Part shown: piece after piece, positions 56,537-64,000 of the stretch
Position numbering within the stretch: position 1 is the first letter of the stretch
Layout of the letters: each line of letters opens with the position of its first letter
Notes under the pieces: generated by a model
Seen by the model: only the letters and a program-made list of their open reading frames with translations
The model's database searches: none
What the model was told of the DNA's origin: nothing
Made by a program: the position numbers and the translations under genes
Origin: Clostridium aminobutyricum
Lineage (GTDB): Bacteria; Bacillota; Clostridia; Peptostreptococcales; Anaerovoracaceae
Assembly (NCBI RefSeq): GCF_017255415.1
Contig: NZ_JAFJZZ010000003.1
Location: forward strand, 186,001-250,000
DNA length: 64,000 bases
Direction of reading: 5' to 3'

Positions 56537-56559
56537 GGGGCTGATTAAGCCCCTTTTTT
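56537..56559 (+). terminator. Terminator of hcp
   Basis: GGGGCT (56537-56542) pairs with AGCCCC (56548-56553), followed by a T-run. Confidence 0.85.
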
Positions 56560-56673
56560 ATGCGCTTAAACCTATTGAGCACATCAGAAAACGTTCTTAA
56601 TGGTGCTGGAAAATGACTAATTATATATTCTAAGTATTGACTTTACATTTTTTTAGGAATAAAATATTCTGTA

Positions 56674-56716
56674 AATTGGTGTTACCAATTCTAGATGACG
56701 AGATTCACGCTATAAT
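56674..56716 (+). promoter_or_regulatory. PdhR/FadR-type GntR operator and promoter of the LrgAB operon
   Basis: AATTGGT-GTT-ACCAATT (56674-56690) is a perfect 7-3-7 palindrome, the same pattern as E. coli PdhR boxes. A -10 TATAAT (56711-56716) lies 20 bases downstream, so the operator would overlap the -35 region. The last gene of this operon is a FadR-type GntR regulator. Confidence 0.8.
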
Positions 56717-56767
56717 AAAAGGAAAGGATAGAATCAAAGATTTTGATAAAATGTAACAGGTGTTCGT

Positions 56768-57127
56768 ATGAAATTTTTAAAACAGTTTGGAGTTATTTTA
56801 CTTATTACCTTTCTCGGTGAAGGGTTCAAATACTTTATTCCGCTGCCTATCCCCGCCAGTATCTATGGTTTAATACTGATGCTGATAGCACTTATGACCG
56901 GGATCATTAAGTTGGAGCAGGTCAAAGAATCCTCTGGTTTTCTGATAGAAATTATGCCGCTGATGTTTATTCCTGCTGCGGTAGGTATTTTAAATTCGTG
57001 GATAGCCCTGAAAGATATCTGGTTTCCTGTCATTATTATTACAATGGTCACAACGGTGATTGTAATGGTGATTACGGGAAGAGTTACCCAGTTGGTGATC
57101 CGACTGGATAAAAGGAGGAAGGCATGA
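56768..57127 (+). CDS. CidA/LrgA-family membrane protein, 119 aa
   Basis: A small holin-like protein with about four membrane helices (GVILLITFLGEGFKYFIPLPIPASIYGLILM, then IMPLMFIPAAVGI, in pieces). LrgA/CidA proteins pair with LrgB/CidB. In Bacillus the related PftA/PftB pair moves pyruvate. The stop overlaps the LrgB start by 4 bases. Confidence 0.9.
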   Translation: MKFLKQFGVILLITFLGEGFKYFIPLPIPASIYGLILMLIALMTGIIKLEQVKESSGFLIEIMPLMFIPAAVGILNSWIALKDIWFPVIIITMVTTVIVMVITGRVTQLVIRLDKRRKA

Positions 57128-57816
57128 ATCATTTACTGGCAGAGTCGACCTTCTTTGGTGTACTGATTAGTATCATCGGATATGAAGTCGGACGACTCTT
57201 AAAGAAGAAATTTAAATGGGCCGTTTTTAACCCTCTGCTCATTTCCATTGTCTTCGTGATGCTTGTATTGATCTTATTTCAAGTGGATTATGACAGCTAT
57301 AACAATGGAGCAAAATATTTGAGCTATTTGCTGACTCCGGCTACCGTATGCCTTGCCATTCCGCTCTATGAGCAGATGGATCTATTGAAAAGTAATTTAA
57401 AAGCCATCCTGATAGGGATTATTTCAGGGGTTATTTCGAGCCTGGGCAGTATTTTTGTGTTTTCTGTGTTATTTCACTTTTCTCATGAGGAATATACGAC
57501 CTTGCTTCCAAAATCCATCACCACGGCCATCGGAATGGGTGTTTCGGAAGAGCTGGGCGGTATTGTAACGATTACCGTTACGGTCATCATTGTAACCGGA
57601 GTGTTCGGCAACATGATCGCGGAATATGTATGCAAATTATTTCGAATCAAAGAACCCATTGCGAAAGGAGTGGCCATCGGCACGTCAGCCCATGCCATCG
57701 GTACGGCAAAAGCCATGGAGATGGGAGAAGTTGAAGGGGCAATGAGCAGCTTGGCTATTGCCGTTGCGGGATTGATCACGGTGGTGGGTGCCTCCGTATT
57801 TGCAAATTTTCTATAA
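57124..57816 (+). CDS. LrgB/CidB-family membrane protein, 230 aa
   Basis: A transporter-like protein with about seven helices. The LPKSITTAIGMGVSEELGGI motif and GTSAHAIGTAKAMEMGEVEGAMSSLAI segment are the hallmarks of LrgB/PftB. Given the PdhR-type operator and the GntR gene, pyruvate or a related small organic acid is the likely cargo. This is inference from family and operator type. Confidence 0.92.
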   Translation: MNHLLAESTFFGVLISIIGYEVGRLLKKKFKWAVFNPLLISIVFVMLVLILFQVDYDSYNNGAKYLSYLLTPATVCLAIPLYEQMDLLKSNLKAILIGIISGVISSLGSIFVFSVLFHFSHEEYTTLLPKSITTAIGMGVSEELGGIVTITVTVIIVTGVFGNMIAEYVCKLFRIKEPIAKGVAIGTSAHAIGTAKAMEMGEVEGAMSSLAIAVAGLITVVGASVFANFL

Positions 57817-57835
57817 ATAGATTGGAGGGCATAAC

Positions 57836-58417
57836 ATGATTATTACCATCGGAAGAGAATATGGAAGCGGCGGCCATGAAATCGGAAAGAGGCTGGCCGA
57901 ACACTATCAAATACCGTTTTATGATAAAGAAGCCTTGTTCAAAGTGGCAAGAGAGAAGGGTATTTATGATGAAATCCTGTCTTTCTATGAAGAAAAGCCC
58001 GTCAACAGCCTCTTATATGCGATAGCAATGGATTCTTACTCTGAAAATATCGGCAAAATGCAATTTGATGCTATGAAAAGTATTACAGAGAATGGACCTT
58101 GCGTTATCATTGGGAGATGCGGAAATTATATTTTTAAGGATACTCCTGATACGGTAAGCGTATTTCTCCATGCAGAACTGGAAAAGCGAATAAAGCGTGT
58201 AAAGGATGTCTATGGAATTGATCAAAAAGGTCTACTGAACCTCATTGAGAAAACAGATAAACAGCGGGCTTCTTTCCATAAATTCTACACGGATCAGGAA
58301 TGGGGAGATGCAAGAAACTATCATCTTGCTGTAAATAGCGGAGAAATCGGAATTGATTCCTGTGTGGAACTGATTGCCGAATTTATAGAGAAAAAGAAAA
58401 GGAATTTGTGGAAATAG
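57836..58417 (+). CDS. Cytidylate kinase-like family protein (AAA_26), 193 aa
   Basis: A P-loop kinase-like protein: MIITIGREYGSGGHEIGKRLAEHYQIPFYD carries the GREYGSGG nucleotide loop of this family, and CVIIGRCGNYIF follows in the middle. It is shorter than and different from true Cmk, and probably not the essential CMP kinase. The substrate is unknown; the operon context (LrgAB, GntR) is its only clue. Confidence 0.82.
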   Translation: MIITIGREYGSGGHEIGKRLAEHYQIPFYDKEALFKVAREKGIYDEILSFYEEKPVNSLLYAIAMDSYSENIGKMQFDAMKSITENGPCVIIGRCGNYIFKDTPDTVSVFLHAELEKRIKRVKDVYGIDQKGLLNLIEKTDKQRASFHKFYTDQEWGDARNYHLAVNSGEIGIDSCVELIAEFIEKKKRNLWK

Positions 58418-58420
58418 GTT

Positions 58421-59089
58421 ATGGAGAGCAGAGAATATAACAAAGTAATCAACTATATCAAAGAATTAATCGGAAAAGGCGATTTGCATTCCGGTGATAA
58501 ACTTCCTACGGAACGGGAACTGGCAGAAACCTTGTCGGTAGGGCGGTATTCTATTCGTGAAGCCCTTCGGATCATGGATGCAATGGGCATGATAGAAAGC
58601 AGGCAGGGCTCCGGTAATTATCTGATTACCAATATTGAGAAGAATTTGACGGAGACCATGGCCTTAATGCTTTTGGTGAAGCAAGTGGATTATCTACAAA
58701 TCAGTCAGCTGCGCCGTGCCATCGAGCTTTATGCGTATGGATGCGCCATGCGGTACTTATCCGATTCACAGCTAAAAGACCTGACGGATCTTGTAGAAAA
58801 AATGAAACAAAATACGGGGCGTGATAAAGCCTTGTTGGATAAGCAATTTCATGATAGGATCATTGCCGGCAGTAAGAACACTTTGATTATCAGTATTATG
58901 GACTCCCTGTCCAAGGTGTGCAGTGAGTTGATAGAAAAAGTAGTCACCGAATCCGCTCCGGAAAGGGAGCTTACGTTGATGACTACTCATGAAAATATAG
59001 TAAAAGGGCTTGTTACAAAAGACCTTTCCCTTGGTATACAAGCCATTCATCTTCACTATGATCTGATCGATTCGGAAATTTCGAGATAA
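58421..59089 (+). CDS. GntR-family (FadR type, FCD domain) regulator, 222 aa
   Basis: The N-terminal winged helix has SGDKLPTERELAETLSVGRYSIREALRIMDAMGMIESRQGSGNYL (in pieces). The C-terminal FCD ligand domain runs from about 85 on (QLRRAIELYAYGCAMRYL; FHDRIIAGSKNTLIISIM; His in MTTHENIVKGL). PdhR and LldR, of the same type, sense pyruvate and lactate. The start codon lies 4 bases after the previous stop with no clear ribosome site, so translation is probably coupled. It probably represses the operon through the operator at 56674. Confidence 0.9.
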   Translation: MESREYNKVINYIKELIGKGDLHSGDKLPTERELAETLSVGRYSIREALRIMDAMGMIESRQGSGNYLITNIEKNLTETMALMLLVKQVDYLQISQLRRAIELYAYGCAMRYLSDSQLKDLTDLVEKMKQNTGRDKALLDKQFHDRIIAGSKNTLIISIMDSLSKVCSELIEKVVTESAPERELTLMTTHENIVKGLVTKDLSLGIQAIHLHYDLIDSEISR

Positions 59090-59127
59090 AGAATAGATCA
59101 ATAGGGATGAAGGTTGAGAAGGCGGCT

Positions 59128-59631
59128 CTAATTGCCCGCGTTTGCCCCAGCGGAAGCACCGGCAGCATCAGCTGCCATCACGCAGTCGATGGCAAGAACC
59201 ACGGACAAAGCGATCATTTCATCCTGTTCGTTGGCTATTTCAAGTTCGTAGCAATCCCCCCAGGTCATCCATTCTTTATGAATACGAACGATAGGGCGTC
59301 CATGCTGGGTGATTTCATAATCATGCGCCATGAAACTGCCGTTGATTTCCCAACCCAGCCCTTCAATGCTGTATTTAGGACTAAGGAACGTAAATTCCTT
59401 GACGATTTCTGCAATCTGCTCCCCTTCTATAAAGACGAAAAATTTCGGCAGGAAGCTGAATACCTTCTGCTGAATAAAGGCCGTTTCACGACCGAAGACA
59501 TCACTGACATGAAGTTTCTTCCCCCAAGAAAAGAACTCCCCTTCTACAAAATATTTGTCGGCTCCAGTCTCATCCTTTACGGTAAACTGGTCTACCCAAG
59601 AAAATACTTTTTGGCGTATATAAAGTTTCAT
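59128..59631 (-). CDS. LURP-one-related (YxjI-like) protein, 167 aa
   Basis: A beta-barrel-like protein with repeated short strands and the family phrases KLYIRQKVFSWVDQFTV, YFVEGEFFSWGKKLHV and YSIEGLGWEINGSF, then DYEITQHGRPIVRIHKEW. It matches the LURP-one-related/tubby-like fold. A short Ala/Gly tail (ADAAGASAGANAGN) closes it. Function is unknown in bacteria. It is convergent with the GntR gene and divergent from the GTPase-NYN gene. Confidence 0.85.
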   Translation of the reverse strand: MKLYIRQKVFSWVDQFTVKDETGADKYFVEGEFFSWGKKLHVSDVFGRETAFIQQKVFSFLPKFFVFIEGEQIAEIVKEFTFLSPKYSIEGLGWEINGSFMAHDYEITQHGRPIVRIHKEWMTWGDCYELEIANEQDEMIALSVVLAIDCVMAADAAGASAGANAGN

Positions 59632-59755
59632 GATTTATTCCTTTCTGCTTCGACTGAAGCGAGGATACCCAATCCTAAACCGCCTCATATGTTTAAAATG
59701 TAAAATCATTATACAACAGCCTATCTGTCTTGTAAATTACTCCACTCTTTTAAAA

Positions 59756-59784
59756 TTGTCAAACGCTGGACTTACTGGTATCAT
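59756..59784 (+). promoter_or_regulatory. Sigma-A promoter of the GTPase-NYN fusion gene
   Basis: TTGTCA (59756-59761) and TATCAT (59779-59784), spacer 17 bp, giving a leader of about 70 bases. Confidence 0.6.
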
Positions 59785-59858
59785 AATAATAAAAGAAATA
59801 CATGCGGCTAGACGAGCTGTAGTGTTTAAAAATAGAAAAAATAAAGGATTTGAAATAG

Positions 59859-62510
59859 ATGATGAAAAAATTAGTGATCGGTATATTAGCGCATGTGGAT
59901 GCAGGGAAGACGACCTTGTCCGAGAGTTTACTCTATCTGAGCGGTAAAATCGGAAAATTGGGAAGAGTTGACAACAAAGATGCCTATTTAGATACCTATG
60001 AGCTGGAAAGAGAAAGAGGGATCACCATTTTCTCCAAACAGGCCATATTTGAAATGGGAGATACGCAGGTTACCTTACTGGATACGCCGGGACATGTGGA
60101 TTTTTCGGCTGAAATGGAACGAACCCTTCAGGTAATGGACTATGCCATTTTAGTCATAAGCAGTGCGGACGGCGTGCAAGGGCATACAAAAACGTTGTGG
60201 CGCCTGCTTGACTTCTATCAAATTCCTACCTTTATATTCGTCAATAAAATGGATCAGAATAGGGCAGATAAGGATAAGCTGATAAAAGAAATAAAAAAAC
60301 AGCTGGATGACCGATGCATTGAATTTGAACAAGTCCGGGCAGACAGTTTTTACGACCAACTGTCCATGTGTGATGAACGCATGATGGAGGCGTATCTGGA
60401 AACCGGGCATATTGAAACGGAACAAATTCAAAGGGCAGTTAAGGAACGCGGCGTATTTCCGTGCTTTTTCGGATCGGCTTTAAAATTGGACGGCATTGAG
60501 CAATTATTGCAGGGCATTGCGCGCTATACCATAAACCCTTATTATCCAAAGGACTTCGGCGCTAAAATCTTCAAAATAACCAGAGACGAGCAGGGGAACC
60601 GTCTGACCCACATGAAAATTACAAGCGGAAAATTGAAGGTGAAAGAGGTTTTAACAAATGGCATATGGGAAGAAAAAGTGAATCAAATCCGGCTCTATTC
60701 CGGACAGAAATATGAGACAGTGAATGAAATAGAGGCGGGTTCTATAGGTGCCGTAATAGGACTCAGTCAGACTAGACCGGGAGAAGGCTTAGGGATTGAA
60801 GAAGCTTCTGATACCCCGGTATTGGAACCCGTACTCTTTTATCAGATGAACCTGCCGGAAGACTGCGACCCAAGAGTGATGCTGCCTAAACTGCGTCAGA
60901 TGGAGGAAGAGGAACCGGCACTGCATATTGTCTGGGATGAACAGCTGCAGGAAATCCAAGCTCAGATCATGGGGGAGGTGCAGATTGAAGTTTTGCAGAG
61001 TATGATACAAAGCCGCTTTGGCGTCGAGGTCACCTTTGATGCCGGAAGTATCGTCTATAAGGAGACCATTGCCAATACAGTCGAAGGAGTAGGACATTTC
61101 GAACCACTCCGGCATTATGCGGAGGTGCATCTGCTATTGGAGCCTGGAGAATCGGGAAGCGGTCTGCAATTTGGGACAGAATGCAGCGAAGATGTGCTGG
61201 GGAAAAACTGGCAGCGGTTGATTTTAACTCATCTGCAAGAAAAAGAGCATAAGGGGGTTTTAACAGGATCGGCGATTACGGATATGAAAATCACTTTAGC
61301 CGCAGGCAGAGCACACAATAAACATACAGAAGGCGGAGACTTCCGGGAGGCTACTTACCGTGCAGTGCGTCAGGGTTTAAAGGAAGCGGAATCTGTATTG
61401 TTGGAGCCTTATTATGCTTTTCAGTTAGAATTGCCTGAAAAAATGGTGGGAAGAGCAATGACAGACATCGAGAACATGTGCGGCGTGAGCGAACTATCGC
61501 AGACGGATGGAGAAATAGCGGTTCTTGTAGGGAGCGCACCTGTTACAACCATGCGAAATTACCAGAAAGAGGTCATTTCCTATACAAAGGGTCTGGGACG
61601 TCTTTTTTGCAGTTTAAAAGGATATGAACCCTGTCATAATGCAGACGAGGTTATAGAACGGTTCGGATATGATTCAGAAAGGGACACCGAGAATCCGACC
61701 GGTTCTGTATTTTGTGCAAATGGCGCAGGATTTTCAGTGAATTGGAATGAAGTCAAAGGATTGATGCACGTTGAAAGTACTCTTCAGATGAAAGAGGATT
61801 TATCGGGAGGAACTGCCCAAAGCCGAGCTTCAATTCCAGCGGAAAGGCCTATCAGTTTAGAAGAGATTGACCAAATTATCAATAAAACCTTCTATTCAAA
61901 TCAAGGCAAAAAGTCTGCGTGGAAAAGAAGCAAAAAACCCGGTGAAGGCCGGTATGAGCCCATTACCGTTACCTATACCGCAGAGCAGAAGCAAAACAAG
62001 GAAGAATATCTCCTTGTAGACGGCTACAACGTGATCTATGCATGGGATGAACTGAAAGAGCTTACCGAGGGGAATATGGACAGCGCCAGAATGAAATTGC
62101 TGGATATCCTAAGCAATTATCAGGGGATTCGGCAATGTCAAATTATCGTTGTGTTTGATGCATACCGTGTTCAAGGCCGCCGTGAGGAATTGATTGACTA
62201 TCATAACCTCCATATTGTCTATACCAAAGAAGCGCAAACAGCGGATCAGTATATTGAAAAATTTGCCCATGACAATCAGAAAAAATATGCCATCACCGTT
62301 GCAACCTCAGATGGCTTGCAGCAGCTGATCGTAAGGGGCGCAGGAAGTGCTTTGCTATCCGCCAGAGAATTGAAGATAGAGGTGGAAGCGGCCAGTGAAA
62401 GGCTCAAGATGAAATACGAGGAGATGCAGGGAATCACCCGTAATTCTCTAGGCGATTCTTTGTCAGAGGAAGCCAAAAATCAGATGGACGAGTTGCTGCC
62501 GGATTCTTGA
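59859..62510 (+). CDS. TetM-like ribosomal-protection GTPase fused to a Rae1/YacP-type NYN endoribonuclease domain, 883 aa
   Basis: The first 650 residues are an EF-G-like GTPase of the TetM/TetO group. G1 is AHVDAGKTT (11-19), the switch I region ERERGITI is near 50, G3 is DTPGHVDF (75-82) and G4 is NKMD (129-132); an EF-G-like C-terminal half follows. After a linker (about 655-714) there is a complete NYN/PIN-like domain (715-865): LLVDGYN with Asp721, VVFDAYR with Asp767, TADQYIE with Asp796 and ATSDG with Asp818. In B. subtilis Rae1, the same type of domain cuts mRNA in the ribosomal A site. The fusion would bring a nuclease to the ribosome. Tetracycline resistance is possible but not proven. 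ATG 59859 or 59862 after AAAGGA. Confidence 0.9.
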   Translation: MMKKLVIGILAHVDAGKTTLSESLLYLSGKIGKLGRVDNKDAYLDTYELERERGITIFSKQAIFEMGDTQVTLLDTPGHVDFSAEMERTLQVMDYAILVISSADGVQGHTKTLWRLLDFYQIPTFIFVNKMDQNRADKDKLIKEIKKQLDDRCIEFEQVRADSFYDQLSMCDERMMEAYLETGHIETEQIQRAVKERGVFPCFFGSALKLDGIEQLLQGIARYTINPYYPKDFGAKIFKITRDEQGNRLTHMKITSGKLKVKEVLTNGIWEEKVNQIRLYSGQKYETVNEIEAGSIGAVIGLSQTRPGEGLGIEEASDTPVLEPVLFYQMNLPEDCDPRVMLPKLRQMEEEEPALHIVWDEQLQEIQAQIMGEVQIEVLQSMIQSRFGVEVTFDAGSIVYKETIANTVEGVGHFEPLRHYAEVHLLLEPGESGSGLQFGTECSEDVLGKNWQRLILTHLQEKEHKGVLTGSAITDMKITLAAGRAHNKHTEGGDFREATYRAVRQGLKEAESVLLEPYYAFQLELPEKMVGRAMTDIENMCGVSELSQTDGEIAVLVGSAPVTTMRNYQKEVISYTKGLGRLFCSLKGYEPCHNADEVIERFGYDSERDTENPTGSVFCANGAGFSVNWNEVKGLMHVESTLQMKEDLSGGTAQSRASIPAERPISLEEIDQIINKTFYSNQGKKSAWKRSKKPGEGRYEPITVTYTAEQKQNKEEYLLVDGYNVIYAWDELKELTEGNMDSARMKLLDILSNYQGIRQCQIIVVFDAYRVQGRREELIDYHNLHIVYTKEAQTADQYIEKFAHDNQKKYAITVATSDGLQQLIVRGAGSALLSARELKIEVEAASERLKMKYEEMQGITRNSLGDSLSEEAKNQMDELLPDS

Positions 62511-62520
62511 TACGACAGGC

Positions 62521-62634
62521 ATCATATACGGCGACACGGCTTGTATGATATAATGAACGCTAAGATTGAAATACGGCGTTGCCGCAAGGAAGCGTTCATT
62601 GAATCATACGGCGACATGGCTTGTATGATATAAT
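62521..62634 (+). repeat. Pair of direct repeats with internal dyads
   Basis: The unit ATCATA..CGGCGACAYGGCTTG..TATGATATAAT occurs at 62521-62554 and 62603-62634, differing by a 2-base insertion and one substitution. Each unit carries inverted ATCATA/TATGAT arms and ends in TATAAT, and the DNA between them folds back (GAACGCT with AGCGTTC). They may be duplicated promoters or a regulatory stem pair before the hemerythrin remnant and the AraC gene. Confidence 0.55.
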
Positions 62635-62668
62635 AACGATAGGGAAAATTTGGATAAGAAAGGAAAAG

Positions 62669-62734
62669 ATGATTATGCTCTGGAAAAATAAGTATGAGTT
62701 GGGTGTCCCTTTGGTTGATGAACAGGGGGATTGA
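62669..62734 (+). pseudogene. Bacteriohemerythrin N-terminal remnant (21 codons)
   Basis: After AAGGAAAAG the frame reads MIMLWKNKYELGVPLVDEQGD and stops. LWKxKYELGVPLVDEQ is the conserved start of bacteriohemerythrins (which continue QHKxLF, with His as first iron ligand). Here the reading stops before the iron ligands. The rest of the gene is absent and the AraC gene starts 6 bases later. Confidence 0.6.
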
Positions 62735-62740
62735 GGAATT

Positions 62741-63574
62741 ATGAACAATATCAACGACCTCTTTTTTCACATTCATTATTGTAACGGCAAAAAATTTAAA
62801 GACTCCGGACAGTTTACACCGAAAATTGCAAGGACACTGCAGCATCATGAACTTATTTTTGTCTGCAATGGAATCGGAAGCTTTAAAATTAAGAATAAGA
62901 AGTATCCTGTAAAAAAGGGAATGCTGCTGTACCTCAGTCCGGGAATCCCTTATTCGATAGAGTTGGATACCACTGTGCCGGCCGGATTTTTGACCGTTCA
63001 TTTTAGTTATATACATGTAAGCTTTGATGAAGGGAAATGGGCTATTTGTAATGAAGCAAGGATTCTTTCACATAAATCGGCACAGGAGCTAAAGGATGCC
63101 TATCTCGTAGAAGAGCAATTTCAGAAATTAGTTGATTGCTGGAATGAAAAGCTGCCCGGCTATGAATTCATGGCTAGGACAATGCTCCAGCAGTTGATCA
63201 TAACAATCGTACAAAACTTGAATAAGCATCCGCAAAATTTTGCGATGTCCATAAAGGTTGAAAAGATTATTCAGTACATGCACCAACATATAAATGGCAA
63301 AATAACCTTACCGGAGCTGTCTGAAAGGCTTCAGATGACACCGGCGTATATGTCGAGGACTTTCAAAGAAACGACGGGGTATACAATCATTGAGTATTTC
63401 AACAAGTTAAAAATAGACAAGGCCAAGGAGCTTCTGATCGAAGGAAATAAAAAGATTAAGGAAGTATCTCAGGAACTTGGATTTACCGATGAATTTTATT
63501 TTAGCAGAATGTTTAAAAAAGCGGAGGGAATTACCCCTTCACAATTTTATAGCAGAATTGTTCATGGACATTAG
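62741..63574 (+). CDS. AraC-family transcriptional regulator, 277 aa
   Basis: An N-terminal cupin-like ligand domain (ELIFVCNGIGSFKIKNKKYPVKKGMLLYLSPGIPYSIEL, in pieces) is followed by two C-terminal HTH motifs: KITLPELSERLQMTPAYMSRTFKETTG and IKEVSQELGFTDEFYFSRMFKKAEGITPSQFY (in pieces). A start preceded by GAGGAAT is present. It lies 94 bases before an MFS transporter on the same strand and may activate it. Confidence 0.92.
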   Translation: MNNINDLFFHIHYCNGKKFKDSGQFTPKIARTLQHHELIFVCNGIGSFKIKNKKYPVKKGMLLYLSPGIPYSIELDTTVPAGFLTVHFSYIHVSFDEGKWAICNEARILSHKSAQELKDAYLVEEQFQKLVDCWNEKLPGYEFMARTMLQQLIITIVQNLNKHPQNFAMSIKVEKIIQYMHQHINGKITLPELSERLQMTPAYMSRTFKETTGYTIIEYFNKLKIDKAKELLIEGNKKIKEVSQELGFTDEFYFSRMFKKAEGITPSQFYSRIVHGH

Positions 63575-63668
63575 AATCGTACATGGAATATAGACCCTCT
63601 TATTGATAGACTATACTCACTAATAGTACATGTCAGAGTATAGAAGCTAGAAATAGGGGGCTTTTTCA

Positions 63669-64000
63669 TGCCAATTTGGAAAAGAAATTTATATGTCTGT
63701 TGGTTTGGAATGTTTGTAACGGGAATTGGAATGAGCCAAATCGCGCCCGTCCTGCCGCTCTTCATCAAACAACTTGGCGTTAACAGCGTGGGCTTAATTG
63801 CCCAATTATCCGGTCTTACTTTTGGTATTACTTACATCGTTTCTGCAATCTTCTCGCCCATCTGGGGTCACGCTGCGGATAAAGTAGGGCGTAAGCCTAT
63901 GTTATTGCGGGCAAGTCTCGGCATGGCGATTATCATCTTCTGTATGGGATTTTCCACCAATGTAGTCATGCTGATTGTATTGCGGTTATTGCAGGGTGCC
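63669..64000 (+). CDS. MFS transporter, N-terminal part (runs off the window)
   Basis: The frame is open to the right edge. The first helix region MPIWKRNLYVCWFGMFVTGIG is followed by APVLPLFIKQLG and the loop motif FSPIWGHAADKVGRKPMLL, diagnostic of drug:proton antiporters of the MdtG-like group. The visible part, about 110 codons, covers three helices. RBS GGGGG lies about 7 bases before ATG. The AraC regulator is upstream. Confidence 0.85.

Noticed and set aside
59859-62510. Calling the gene a tetracycline-resistance determinant outright
   Set aside because: The NYN fusion and the divergence of the C-terminal half make resistance only one possibility; no mobile context is present.
62521-62634. 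Possible CRISPR-like repeats
   Set aside because: Only two copies, internal TATAAT and dyads, one spacer which itself folds back, no cas genes in the window.

Overview
The window reads as chromosome of a low-GC, strictly anaerobic, amino-acid or hydroxy-acid fermenting member of the Clostridia. The evidence is the Shine-Dalgarno sites (AGGAGG type), AT-rich intergenic DNA, ferredoxin-type 2-oxoacid oxidoreductase, radical 2-hydroxyacyl-CoA dehydratase, Etf-linked acyl-CoA dehydrogenase and hybrid cluster protein. Genus cannot be fixed from sequence alone; the resemblance of the CoA-transferase and dehydrogenase to 4-hydroxybutyrate enzymes of Clostridium aminobutyricum and C. kluyveri fits the Anaerovorax/Aminipila/Clostridium range. 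No rRNA, tRNA, CRISPR array, intact insertion sequence or prophage was seen.

Region by region. 1-5.0 kb: end of a duplicated-repeat protein, an unknown protein, a DUF4846 lipoprotein, an iron alcohol dehydrogenase behind a MerR-type promoter, and a DbpA RNA helicase. 5.2-19.6 kb: the metabolic core. A TRAP transporter (DctP, DctQ, DctM) and an eight-gene operon (CoA-transferase, 4-hydroxybutyrate dehydrogenase-like enzyme, acyl-CoA dehydrogenase, EtfB, EtfA, 2-hydroxyacyl-CoA dehydratase two subunits, its ATP-dependent activator) are each preceded by a well-formed sigma-54 promoter. A PAS/AAA+ sigma-54 activator lies at the end of the block, and a third sigma-54 promoter lies beside it. All three promoters have similar AT-rich inverted repeats 100-220 bp upstream, so the block looks like one regulon for uptake and reductive fermentation of a hydroxy or amino acid. 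20-34.7 kb: small stress/envelope proteins, rifampicin phosphotransferase, a phospholipase C-like / glycosyltransferase / UDP-glucose dehydrogenase group, several redox genes and a glutamine synthetase-like gene beside a large HTH protein. 34.8-39.8 kb: MarR with a Bcr/CflA-type efflux pump, then a GC-rich katG with perR. 40-51 kb: diguanylate cyclase, DNA glycosylase, flavoprotein, ferritin-like protein, 2-oxoacid oxidoreductase, TetR, Lon, AlkC-type repair protein. 51-59 kb: a WYL regulator with SDR, a MarR regulator with QueG-like and Hcp genes, and an LrgA/LrgB/kinase-like/GntR operon, each with a recognisable operator. 59-64 kb: a LURP-one protein, a TetM-like ribosomal GTPase fused to a Rae1/YacP-type NYN nuclease, an AraC regulator and the start of an MFS pump.

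Three short reading frames keep the first 10-20 codons of recognisable families (flavodoxin, class II glutamine amidotransferase, bacteriohemerythrin) with ribosome sites and then stop, which suggests internal deletions. The most unusual items are the ribosomal-protection GTPase-NYN nuclease fusion, the sigma-54 regulon joining 4-hydroxybutyrate-type enzymes to a radical dehydratase, and the PdhR-type operator on the LrgAB operon.
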